Of a DNA stretch of 14,779 bases, positions 8,609-14,779 are shown one piece after another. The DNA lies in assembly GCA_050260355.1 (NCBI GenBank), contig JBLNBZ010000031.1, positions 1-14,779 on the forward strand. The letters run 5' to 3'. The notes beneath the pieces were generated by a model that was not told the origin of the DNA, ran no database searches, and worked only from the letters and a program-made list of their open reading frames with translations. The position numbers and the translations under genes were made by a program. Each line of letters starts with the position of its first letter. The first letter of the stretch is position 1. The stretch comes from CADEFX01 sp050260355. Lineage in GTDB: Bacteria > Pseudomonadota > Alphaproteobacteria > Rhizobiales > Hyphomicrobiaceae.

Positions 8609-9497
8609 CGGCGTAGGCGTAGCGCCGCTTGGGCGTGTGCTGCTTGGTGCGATGCGACGTCAGCTTCTGCGCAGCCTTCCGGTGCGTGGCGATCCGAAGC
8701 CTATGCGAATGCGATCGCGCGGCCACGTGTGCCGTCCGGTGCCTTCCTGCCTTGGCGGCAATTCGCAAATGGCGATGGCCGCGCGAGGCCACCTTGGTCC
8801 GCTTGTGCGCAGTCGCAAGCCGCGTCGTCGGGCGCCTGGAGCGGCCGGCGTGTGATGCAGAGGCGATCGGCGTTGAGGCAGCAGCCGGCGGCGTGAGCAG
8901 GCTCGCAAAGGCGCGGCCGACGTTGGTAAGCGCAGCGTCAATGCTGTCGAAGATGCCGACGAACCCCGGAACTGCAGCATACGTGCGCTGCTTCTGATAG
9001 CGCGCCTCGGCCACCGTCGGGGCCGCGAGGACGCGCACGTGTAGCTTGGCCACGCCGCGCTTGCCGAAGCCCAGCGTCTCGGCCGCGCTGCGCGACAGAT
9101 CGAGCGTGCGTTTGCCGTAGTAGGGTCCTGCGTTGTTGACGCGCACGATGAGCGTCTTCTTCGTCTCGGGCGACCAGACGAGCAGCTTCGTGCCGTCGGG
9201 ATAGATGGGGCTCGCCGCGTTATCGGGGCGCGACGCATCGAACAGTGCGCCCGACGAGGTCAGGTTGCTCGGGTTGAAGCGGTCGACTTTCGCATCGTCG
9301 TAGAAGGAGGCGAGGACAACGCTGTTGCGGCCGACCTCGCGCGCCGTCTCCTCGATGGTCTTTACGCGGTGACACACCTTGTTGAAGCAGTAAGTCTTTC
9401 CGGGAGTCTTGGCCTCCAATGCGGCTGGGCCGACGGTGACCAGAAACGCCATGCCAACGCAACGCGCCAACCGGCATGAAACCGAACGCAATTTCAC
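8598..9497 (-). CDS. secreted RlpA-like double-psi beta-barrel protein with basic His/Arg-rich tail
   Basis: A 299-residue exported protein. The signal peptide has a basic N-end, the core VGMAFLVTVGPAA and a likely cleavage near ALEA (26-29). Residues 30-160 are RlpA-like: ASFY (63-66), VRVNNAGPYYGKRTLDLSR (118-136) and GVAKLHVRVL. In family terms the Asp of the IDLS motif is kept (Asp133). The positions of the catalytic Glu and the His of active RlpA transglycosylases appear to be Ala84 and Ser96, so enzymatic activity is doubtful. Cys37 and Cys42 could form a disulfide. The last 84 residues hold 11 His, 18 Arg and 8 Lys and no acidic residue, which suggests binding to polyanions in the envelope. 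GTG at 9497 is preferred over TTG at 9509 because GGGGGA then lies just upstream and would otherwise be coding. Confidence 0.85.
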   Translation of the reverse strand: MKLRSVSCRLARCVGMAFLVTVGPAALEAKTPGKTYCFNKVCHRVKTIEETAREVGRNSVVLASFYDDAKVDRFNPSNLTSSGALFDASRPDNAASPIYPDGTKLLVWSPETKKTLIVRVNNAGPYYGKRTLDLSRSAAETLGFGKRGVAKLHVRVLAAPTVAEARYQKQRTYAAVPGFVGIFDSIDAALTNVGRAFASLLTPPAAASTPIASASHAGRSRRPTTRLATAHKRTKVASRGHRHLRIAAKAGRHRTAHVAARSHSHRLRIATHRKAAQKLTSHRTKQHTPKRRYAYAAKR

Positions 9498-9652
9498 TAT
9501 TTCCCCCAAATGCTACCTATCCACCGGGCGGGACCTGTAGCGCAAAAGGTGGGGCGATGTGCCGAGGGAAGCCGATTTGCCGCAGCGCAAGGAGTCGCAG
9601 CACGTTGCGCGCGGAAGTTGAGAGCGGAGGTTAGCGGAGTGGAATCAAAGTG

Positions 9653-10405
9653 CTATGCGTTGATGCCTTTTTCGCGCAGACGCTCGCGCAAACGCGCCTC
9701 GGCCGCTGCGAGCCGCTCAGGATCGGTCGAGCGCAGCACGAGCTGCGTGCCGAACACGCGCGCCTCGCGGTTGAAGGGATAGCTGCCCATCGGCACGTCC
9801 GGAAATTCCTTCTGTGTCTGCTCGAACAGCTCCGCGATCTCACCTTCAGGGTGCAGAAGCTCGATGGTGACCGACAGCATCTTCTTGCCCGTCCTCAGGC
9901 GCGGCGTCACCGAGTCGAGCATCACCTGCATGATGCGCGGTATGCCGGCCATGACGATGACGTTGCCGAGCATGAAGCCAGGCGCAACCGAGATCGAGTT
10001 CTCGACGAGCTCGGCGCCATCGGGAATGCGCGCCATCCTCAGGCGCGCGGCCGTCACCTCGACGCCGCGCCGCGTGAAGTTCTGGATCAGCAGCTCCTTC
10101 ACCTTGGGATGATGGTCGATGCCGACGCCGAACGCCTTGGCCACGCAATCCGCGGTGATGTCGTCGTGCGTCGGGCCGATGCCGCCGGTGGTGAAGACGT
10201 AGGTGTAGCGCGAGCGGAGCTGGTTGAGGGCGCCGACGATCTCCGCCTCGTCGTCGGGGACGATGCGCACCTCCTTGAGCTGGATGCCGATCGCCGTGCA
10301 GTGGTCGGCGATGTAGCCGATGTTCTGGTCCTTGGTCCGGCCCGAGAGCAACTCGTCGCCGATGACGAGAACAGCCGCCGTGACGACGTCGTCCGCTCGG
10401 GTCAT
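9653..10405 (-). CDS. CinA N-terminal / MoaB-Mog-like molybdopterin-binding domain protein
   Basis: A 250-residue cytoplasmic protein of the competence/damage-inducible CinA N-terminal family. The signature segments are VLVIGDELLSGRTKDQN (12-28) and TTGGIGPTHDDIT (72-84). The latter is the phosphate/pterin-binding loop shared with MoaB and MogA. It lacks the C-terminal PncC nicotinamide-nucleotide amidase domain of full CinA, as is common in alphaproteobacterial stand-alone copies. CinA-N domains of other bacteria act as ADP-ribose or NMN pyrophosphatases; whether this one does is not shown by sequence. The ATG at 10403-10405 has GGAG 8 nt upstream. It diverges from sfsA across 85 nt. Confidence 0.9.
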   Translation of the reverse strand: MTRADDVVTAAVLVIGDELLSGRTKDQNIGYIADHCTAIGIQLKEVRIVPDDEAEIVGALNQLRSRYTYVFTTGGIGPTHDDITADCVAKAFGVGIDHHPKVKELLIQNFTRRGVEVTAARLRMARIPDGAELVENSISVAPGFMLGNVIVMAGIPRIMQVMLDSVTPRLRTGKKMLSVTIELLHPEGEIAELFEQTQKEFPDVPMGSYPFNREARVFGTQLVLRSTDPERLAAAEARLRERLREKGINA

Positions 10406-10490
10406 GCAGGCAGCTCCAAATCGATGTTGTACCGGGGCCCCACTTTACCGGCTTGCACGGCTCCCGCGCCATCCCCTAGCTTCCGGCCCC

Positions 10491-11210
10491 ATGCGCTTTA
10501 CCACGCCTTTGATTCCGGCCACGCTACTGCAGCGCTACAAGCGCTTCCTGGCCGACGTGCGCCTGGAGAGCGGAGAGGTGGTGACGGCCACGTGCCCCAA
10601 CACGGGCTCGATGCTGGGGCTGACGACGCCCGGCGTGCGCGTGTGGCTGTCTCAGTCCGACAATCCCGCCCGCAAGTACCGGCATACCTGGGAGATGCTG
10701 GAGGTCGATCTCGGCAAGGGGCCGCGGCTGGTCGGCATCAACACGGGCCACCCGAACAGGCTGGTCGCCGATGCCGTCGCGGCGCGACGGATCACGCCGC
10801 TGCAGGGCTACGCCGCGCTGCGGCGCGAGGTCAAATACGGCCGCAACAGCCGCATCGACATCCTGCTCGAGGATGAGCGCAAGGGCTCCTGCTACGTCGA
10901 GATCAAGAACGTGCACATGATGCGGCGCTCAGGCCTTGCCGAGTTTCCCGACTGCGTCACCGAGCGCGGCGTCAAGCACCTGGCGGAGCTGGCGGACATG
11001 GTGCGGGCCGGCCACCGTGCCGTGATGGTCTATCTGGTGCAGCGCGCCGATGCGACGAGCTTCTCGCTGGCGAGCGATCTCGACCCGACCTATGCGACGG
11101 CTTTCGAGGCGGCGCGCACGGCGGGTGTTGAGGCGATCGCGCTCAGGTGCCGGTTGTCGCCTGAGGAGATCGTGGTCGACAGGCAGATCCCGATCGTGGC
11201 CGACCGCTGA
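10491..11210 (+). CDS. sfsA: SfsA family protein (sugar fermentation stimulation protein homologue)
   Basis: A 239-residue protein matching SfsA from end to end: CPNTGSMLGL (35-44), REVKYGRNSRIDILL (112-126), YVEIKNV (135-141) and FPDCVTERGVKHL (152-164). The D...ExK arrangement (Asp123, Glu137, Lys139) is that of the PD-(D/E)XK nuclease-like fold seen in SfsA structures. E. coli SfsA was described as a DNA-binding regulator of maltose use, but the general role is unsettled. ATG 10491 is preferred from the family N-terminus (MRFTTPLIPATLLQRYKRFL). No good ribosome binding site precedes it, and the frame stays open upstream to 10320 inside the antisense CinA-like gene. Translation may be weakly initiated or leaderless. 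Confidence 0.94.
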   Translation: MRFTTPLIPATLLQRYKRFLADVRLESGEVVTATCPNTGSMLGLTTPGVRVWLSQSDNPARKYRHTWEMLEVDLGKGPRLVGINTGHPNRLVADAVAARRITPLQGYAALRREVKYGRNSRIDILLEDERKGSCYVEIKNVHMMRRSGLAEFPDCVTERGVKHLAELADMVRAGHRAVMVYLVQRADATSFSLASDLDPTYATAFEAARTAGVEAIALRCRLSPEEIVVDRQIPIVADR

Positions 11211-11246
11211 ATCGTTGCGCCGGAAAATTGCGCTGACGCCGGTCGC

Positions 11247-12062
11247 TCAGTGGGCGAAGCGGGGGGCGGCGCTGGTGCGGATGCCTGCGCGCACCTGCTC
11301 CTCGATGGCGTCGGCCAGCAAATCGGCCAGACAGCCGTAGGACAGGTCGTTCAAGTGGAAGTTGTCGGGCGCCAGCAACTGGTCGCTCGTGTACTGCCCG
11401 CTCTTCACGAGGTGCTTCATGATGGCGAAGCGCCGGAACAGTGGAACGCTCTCCCGCTCGGCAACCATACGCATGGCCTTCAGGTAGTCGCCGTACACGG
11501 CCACGCGCTCCGAGCGCGGATAGAACTGCATGTCGACCAGGACCACGTCGATGCCGGCGCTGCGCAGCTCGCGGACCCCCTTCTCGAGCGTCTCCTGGAA
11601 AACGGTGAGACCGACGTCCTGCACCGCGTCGTTCACGCCCGTCTGCCAGACGACCAGGGACGGCATCTGCGCCACCACGTCGCTGCGGATGCGCTCCAGC
11701 ATCTGGCTGGCGAGCTGTCCCCCGGTGCCGTAGTTGGAGACGATGAAGTCCTTCCTCGGGAACCGGCGGTCGAGCTCGGCGTCGAGGCGGGCCGGGTAGG
11801 ATGCGAGCGGGCTCGATGCCCCGCTTCCGGCCGTGGACGAGGAGCCGAGCGCAATGACATGCACCGCGTTCTGCGTCGCGACGGTGCGCACGAGGTTGGG
11901 TAAGGGCGCCGAGAAGCGGAAAACGTCTCTCGGAACATCACATACCGGCCGCGCCGACTGACCCTGCGGCTGGGCAGCCGGCGCCGGCGCTTGGGCCACA
12001 GCCGAGCCCGCGCCGCAGGCGATCACCAGCGCCGCGAGACCCGTAGCCAGAAGCGACCTCAC
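11247..12062 (-). CDS. secreted SGNH/GDSL-type hydrolase, coupled to opgC
   Basis: A 271-residue probable periplasmic esterase. Sec signal peptide: RSLLATGLAALVIACGAGSAVA, cleaved near AVAQA (21-25). All SGNH blocks are present. Block I is ALGSSSTAG, with nucleophile Ser75 and the usual Asp of GDSL replaced by Ser. Block II is NYGTGG (Gly112), block III WQTGVND (Asn144) and block V DNFH (Asp233, His236). The GTG start at 12060-12062 overlaps the opgC stop as GTGA, which fits translational coupling and fixes the start. Longer in-frame starts would lie inside opgC and spoil the signal peptide. With OpgC next to it, the likely substrate is an acyl or acetyl group on a periplasmic glucan or other envelope glycan; that is inference from context. 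Confidence 0.88.
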   Translation of the reverse strand: MRSLLATGLAALVIACGAGSAVAQAPAPAAQPQGQSARPVCDVPRDVFRFSAPLPNLVRTVATQNAVHVIALGSSSTAGSGASSPLASYPARLDAELDRRFPRKDFIVSNYGTGGQLASQMLERIRSDVVAQMPSLVVWQTGVNDAVQDVGLTVFQETLEKGVRELRSAGIDVVLVDMQFYPRSERVAVYGDYLKAMRMVAERESVPLFRRFAIMKHLVKSGQYTSDQLLAPDNFHLNDLSYGCLADLLADAIEEQVRAGIRTSAAPRFAH

Positions 12063-13243
12063 TGCGATGCCACGTCCGCCCGGCGGGGCTGTTCTGCCTC
12101 GACCAGTTGGGGCGTCCTCACAGCATGCCGCCTGCGCTGTGTCAGCAGCCATGCAGCACAACCTAGCAGCCCGATACCGAGCCCGTTGACCGCAACTTGG
12201 TACTCGAGGCCGCGGCCTCCCTCCAACATTACGGCAAATCCGACGAAAGACAGTACCGTCGCCATGGAGAAGATGGCAAGCGAGTTTCGCCCGCAGTTAA
12301 TAAGCACTTGTGCAGGAAGCGATTTCAGGCACTTGGCGGTGCTGGGCAGCATCAGAGCGACGAGATAGGCGAGGCACAGGACGTGCGTCAGCCGCCATAG
12401 CGACAGCCTGGACTTGCTGTTGGGCCCGATGGCATCGGGAGAAATGAGCCGCGTTCCCTCCAGGCCGTCGATATGCACCCAGGGGGCAGCCATGATGAAG
12501 GCAAATGCGACATAGGCGACGACCAGGGCGATCAGCCAAGGCATGCGCGGGAGGCTTCCGCCGCGCTGGGCGTGCACGGCGGCGATGGCGCCGACGCTGA
12601 ACACGAGCTGCCAGGCGAAGGGGTTGAAATACCAGCCGTAAACCTCGGGCCAGCTCGGCAGATTGAGGAACGTGACGTTGGGCAGCAGCCAGATGGCAAA
12701 GCTCGCCGCCAGCGCCAGGCCGAGATGCCGCTGCATCAGCCACCACAGCGCCGGAAACCAGGCCAGAAGGACGATGTAGAGCGGAAGGATGTTGAGATAG
12801 CCGGGCTGGAAATACAGCACGAGCACGCGCCAGATCGCCCCGAAGGGATCATAGGAGAACGGGGTCAGGTTCACGTGCTCGAAGTAGAGCGGGTTCTCGA
12901 ACCAGCGGGCGACGACGGCGATGCCGATCGCGCATATCAGCGTGAGAAGTAGATGCGCCGCGTAGAGATCGCGCACGCGCAAGGCGATGCGCTTCACGCC
13001 CGCCCATATGCCGGCCCCATTGAAGGTGCCCGAGTAGGCCAGGACCGCGGTGTAGCCGGCGATCAGGACGAACATCTCGGCCGCATCGCTGAAGCCGAAG
13101 TTGCGCACGGTGACGAAGCCCAGCAGGTTGCCGGGCGTATGGTCGATGAAGATGCAGATCAGCGCGAGGCCACGGAAAAAATCGAGCCGGACATCCCTCG
13201 TCTTCGCACCTGTAACAGCCATGTCACGTTCTGGTGCAGTCAT
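12059..13243 (-). CDS. opgC: OpgC family membrane acyltransferase (osmoregulated periplasmic glucan modification)
   Basis: A 394-residue inner-membrane protein with about ten hydrophobic helices (near 22-40, 54-70, 97-113, 150-170, 176-190, 208-225, 236-254, 288-303, 321-342 and 352-368). The N-terminal signature RLDFFRGLALICIFIDHTPGN (19-39) followed by FGFSDAAEMFVLIAGYTA (49-66) is diagnostic of OpgC. In Rhodobacter sphaeroides OpgC adds succinyl groups to osmoregulated periplasmic glucans; the acyl donor here is not known. The ATG at 13241-13243 gives the usual family length and has AGGGAA about 11 nt upstream; ATG 13222 is an alternative. The cytoplasmic tail is charged. It is the first gene of a two-gene unit with the SGNH hydrolase. 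No glucan synthase gene (opgG/opgH) is in the window. Confidence 0.92.
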   Translation of the reverse strand: MTAPERDMAVTGAKTRDVRLDFFRGLALICIFIDHTPGNLLGFVTVRNFGFSDAAEMFVLIAGYTAVLAYSGTFNGAGIWAGVKRIALRVRDLYAAHLLLTLICAIGIAVVARWFENPLYFEHVNLTPFSYDPFGAIWRVLVLYFQPGYLNILPLYIVLLAWFPALWWLMQRHLGLALAASFAIWLLPNVTFLNLPSWPEVYGWYFNPFAWQLVFSVGAIAAVHAQRGGSLPRMPWLIALVVAYVAFAFIMAAPWVHIDGLEGTRLISPDAIGPNSKSRLSLWRLTHVLCLAYLVALMLPSTAKCLKSLPAQVLINCGRNSLAIFSMATVLSFVGFAVMLEGGRGLEYQVAVNGLGIGLLGCAAWLLTQRRRHAVRTPQLVEAEQPRRADVASQ

Positions 13244-13349
13244 TTGCGGCAACGTTCCCTCGGGCACGAAGCAAATCGCTAAGGCACTATTCAGCACCAA
13301 ACCTGTCGTGAAGATGACGCAGCGCAGCATGATGCAGGGGCTGCCTTGC

Positions 13350-13379
13350 GTGCAATGCACTACATATGGGGTAAAACCC
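13350..13379. promoter_or_regulatory. two short dyads upstream of opgC
   Basis: GTGCAATGCAC (13350-13360) is a perfect 5-bp dyad with a 1-nt centre. GGGTAAAACCC (13369-13379) is a 4-bp dyad with a 3-nt centre. They lie 107-136 nt before the opgC start in a locally AT-richer stretch (CATATG between them), where an opgC promoter would be expected. Operator function is inference; no clear -35/-10 pair was recognised. Confidence 0.3.
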
Positions 13380-13480
13380 GCGACAGTGGGCCGTTCCGTC
13401 GCAGGTCACGCAAAGTTGAGAGTTGGGTGAGAGCCGCGAGTGGTGACGCCGCTCCTATGGCGCGGCCTCTCTCCGATTTC

Positions 13481-13509
13481 CGTCATCCCTGCGCAGGCAG
13501 GGATCCAGG
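13481..13509. repeat. palindromic repeat copy R2 (forward)
   Basis: A 29-nt unit starting CGTCATCCCTGC and ending GGATCCAGG, identical to R7 and R9. The hairpin is ATCCCTGC with GCAGGGAT over a GCAG loop. Similarity to R9 continues for about 35 nt beyond the core. Confidence 0.92.
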
Positions 13510-13567
13510 AGCGCCTCCACTTGCGGTGTGCGACCGCGTGCGCGTTGCTCAGCCGCACTGGGAAAGG

Positions 13568-13604
13568 CCCCGGCTCATGTGCGCCAAAGGCGCGATGGCC
13601 GGGG
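13568..13604. repeat. long imperfect hairpin between R2 and R3
   Basis: CCCCGGCTCATGTGCGCC (13568-13585) pairs with GGCGCGATGGCCGGGG (13589-13604) over an AAA loop, with a small bulge. It does not carry the GTCAT/ATCCA flanks of the R series, so it looks like a different element. Confidence 0.6.
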
Positions 13605-13663
13605 ACACAAGACTTGAGGGTTGCGGGAGTATCGGCGGCGCCAAGCACAGCCGCCCCGCAAAT

Positions 13664-13693
13664 GTCATCCTCGGGCTCGTCCCGAGGATCCAT
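13664..13693. repeat. palindromic repeat copy R3 (forward)
   Basis: Starts GTCATCCTCGGG and ends CCCGAGGATCCAT. The stem is ATCCTCGGG with CCCGAGGAT (9 bp) over a CTCGT loop. It has the same flanks as R2 but a different stem sequence. Confidence 0.88.
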
Positions 13694-13753
13694 CTCTCCA
13701 CGAGCGCACGTCCCTAGATTAGGACAACCACCCTCCCCATGCGGTCCCGGAAG

Positions 13754-13770
13754 CCGCGCTGCAAGCGCGG
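13754..13770. repeat. 7-bp hairpin between R3 and R4
   Basis: CCGCGCT-GCA-AGCGCGG is a perfect short hairpin lying inside the R3-R4 interval. It may be part of a composite element bounded by R3 and R4. Confidence 0.5.
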
Positions 13771-13844
13771 TATCCCAAGATCCTCCCCGCTCGACCCGAC
13801 CCGTTGCTCGCCGCGTCCCGACACCGCTCTGCACCCGCGGCGCG

Positions 13845-13885
13845 ATGGATCCCGGGCATAAAGCAGCATAAAGCCCGGGATGACA
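13845..13885. repeat. palindromic repeat copy R4 (reverse)
   Basis: Starts ATGGATCCCGGGC and ends GCCCGGGATGACA, so it is inverted relative to R3. The stem is ATCCCGGGC with GCCCGGGAT (9 bp) over a 15-nt AT-rich loop that itself repeats GCATAAA. Confidence 0.88.
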
Positions 13886-13990
13886 CCGAGTGAGAGACGC
13901 GGTCATCGCCTCACACGCTCGCACGGCAAAAGGCGACCCCTGGCCGAACTCACTGCCTTGTGCATCGAGGCTGACCTCTCCCCCCAACTC

Positions 13991-14041
13991 CGTCATCCCG
14001 GCCCAGTGAGCGCGCAGCGCGAACGCGAGCCGGGATCCAGG
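13991..14041. repeat. palindromic repeat copy R5 (forward)
   Basis: Starts CGTCATCCCGGC and ends GCCGGGATCCAGG. The outer stem is ATCCCGGC with GCCGGGAT (8 bp) around 26 nt that contain CGCGC / GCGCG-type pairing. Confidence 0.88.
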
Positions 14042-14075
14042 GCCCTGGTCTCCCGTGTCTTCGACGAGTCTTGCG

Positions 14076-14129
14076 CTGGATCCCGCATCGGCGCTCGGCC
14101 CGAAGGGGCCTCGCTGGTGCGGGATGACG
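14076..14129. repeat. palindromic repeat copy R6 (reverse)
   Basis: Starts CTGGATCCCGCA and ends TGCGGGATGACG, inverted relative to R5. The stem is ATCCCGCA (14080-14087) with TGCGGGAT (14118-14125). Confidence 0.88.
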
Positions 14130-14164
14130 GAGCGGGACGGGGCGAGACCGTGCCCAATATTCGG

Positions 14165-14193
14165 CGTCATCCCTGCGCAGGCAGGGATCCAGG
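14165..14193. repeat. palindromic repeat copy R7 (forward)
   Basis: Identical over 29 nt to R2 and R9, with the same ATCCCTGC / GCAGGGAT hairpin. It starts 35 nt after the end of R6. Confidence 0.92.
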
Positions 14194-14278
14194 TGCCGAG
14201 CGACAAGCTCTGCCTCGCGGTTGAAGCGCTGGCGGTGGCTCCTGTGTTCAAACGCACACTGAGCAAGTGGCCGCGCAT

Positions 14279-14356
14279 CTGGATCCCGGGCCCCGCCGTC
14301 GCGGGGGCAGGCTTTTCCCGCGTGAACGTTTACGCTCACGCGGCCCCGGGATGACG
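14279..14356. repeat. palindromic repeat copy R8 (reverse, long nested form)
   Basis: Starts CTGGATCCCGGG and ends CCCGGGATGACG. The outer stem is ATCCCGGG (14283-14290) with CCCGGGAT (14345-14352). Nested inside is CGCGTGA (14319-14325) with TCACGCG (14336-14342). It is the longest copy of the series. Confidence 0.85.
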
Positions 14357-14388
14357 CCAGAGAGATGACGCGACCCATCCCCCATTTG

Positions 14389-14417
14389 CGTCATCCCTGC
14401 GCAGGCAGGGATCCAGG
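14389..14417. repeat. palindromic repeat copy R9 (forward)
   Basis: Identical over 29 nt to R2 and R7. Its right flank (to about 14452) is clearly related to the right flank of R2. No inverted partner was found between it and the window end. Confidence 0.92.
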
Positions 14418-14543
14418 TGCGCCTCCGCTTGTGCGGCGTGACCGCATGCGCGCCCACTCAAGCGCATCCGCATGCCGCGGCCTGGCAGCGCGCCCATCCT
14501 CGCGGTCCTGCGGGACCCGAGGCTTTGCGTCCTTCTCATCTTC

Positions 14544-14727
14544 CCGCCCACGTGGGGCGGAGCGGCAGGGGCCGTGACCTGTAAGAGACGGGGATGCGGC
14601 GCCTGCCGCCCCACGCTCTACGAACGGACTGCCGGCCACCAGTCCCCGGCCATCCTTACCGGGGGAGAGCCAGCGTACGCTGATCGCTGGCAGCAGACAC
14701 GGCACGGATTCGCTGATGTCTCGTGCC
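14544..14727. other. run of hairpins, candidate structured RNA or composite repeat
   Basis: Consecutive dyads are visible. GTGGGGCGG plus CAGG (14552-14569, with a 5-nt bulge) pairs with CCTGCCGCCCCAC (14602-14614). CCCCGG (14644-14649) pairs with CCGGGG (14659-14664). GCCAGCG (14669-14675) pairs with CGCTGGC (14685-14691). GGCACG (14701-14706) pairs with CGTGCC (14722-14727). A competing short hairpin, CCGCCC / GGGCGG, lies at 14544-14560. No coding frame here is convincing. The strand is unknown. It could be a non-coding RNA, or a repeated intergenic element of this clade. Confidence 0.4.
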
Positions 14728-14779
14728 CGTTCGTTGCTCCCGCTCCTCCGCAAGTGCCCAGCTCGCACCCGCAGCCCAC

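Larger units (their letters stand above)
13380..14779. other. gene-free 1.4-kb region built of palindromic repeats
   Basis: Reading frames here are open on several frames but encode only peptides typical of translated repeats, such as VIPAQAGIQ, WIPACAGMT and DPCLRRDD, and lack ribosome binding sites and family similarity. The region holds repeat copies R2-R9 (13481-14417), separate hairpins at 13568-13604 and 13754-13770, and a run of hairpins at 14544-14727. I find no credible gene. Confidence 0.75.

Noticed and set aside
13406..14278. 290-codon minus-strand frame over the repeat cluster
   Set aside because: Its translation carries repeated WIPACAGMT-type peptides, the hallmark of translated palindromic repeats. 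It has no ribosome binding site or domain.
13481..14417. CRISPR array
   Set aside because: Copies have irregular spacing, alternate in orientation, differ in stem sequence, and no cas gene is near.
14391..14768. 125-codon minus-strand frame at the right end
   Set aside because: It lies across the hairpin run, is Arg/Gly/Ala-rich, and has no family or start signal. More likely non-coding repeat sequence.

Overview
The window looks like chromosomal DNA of a GC-rich alphaproteobacterium, most likely of the Hyphomicrobiales (Rhizobiales). This rests on the strong G/C bias at third codon positions, a MutA/MutB type methylmalonyl-CoA mutase, an OpgC-type glucan acyltransferase, a stand-alone CinA/MoaB-domain protein, and a dense cluster of palindromic intergenic repeats flanked by GTCAT and ATCCA. 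No rRNA, tRNA, CRISPR array, phage gene or intact insertion sequence was seen.

Left part (1-3605, minus strand): a propionate/methylmalonyl-CoA locus. Transcription runs from mutA (small subunit of methylmalonyl-CoA mutase) through a GFA-family zinc protein to mutB (large, catalytic subunit), which leaves the window at its C-terminal side. A nested hairpin repeat lies just before mutB. A divergent intergenic region with a 14-bp dyad separates mutA from a plus-strand HerA/DUF853 (YjgR-like) P-loop ATPase at 3815-5314.

Middle (5315-8608, plus strand): a 311-nt gap with a 14-bp RNA-type hairpin, then three small genes of unknown function (5626, 6163, 6408). A good Rho-independent terminator follows at about 7150, and then a COG4091-type Rossmann oxidoreductase with a C-terminal SAF domain.

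Right-centre (8598-11210): a secreted RlpA-like double-psi beta-barrel protein with a very basic His/Arg tail (minus), a CinA-N/MoaB-domain protein (minus), and sfsA (plus, divergent from the CinA-like gene by 85 nt).

Right (11247-13243, minus strand): opgC and an SGNH-hydrolase gene overlap as GTGA. Together they look like a membrane acyltransferase plus a periplasmic esterase acting on an envelope glycan.

Far right (13380-14779): about 1.4 kb without a credible gene. It holds eight copies of a palindromic element, mostly in alternating orientation and with stems that differ but stay paired. A run of four to five further hairpins (14544-14727) follows, and could be a structured RNA or a composite repeat. 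This is the least explained part of the window.
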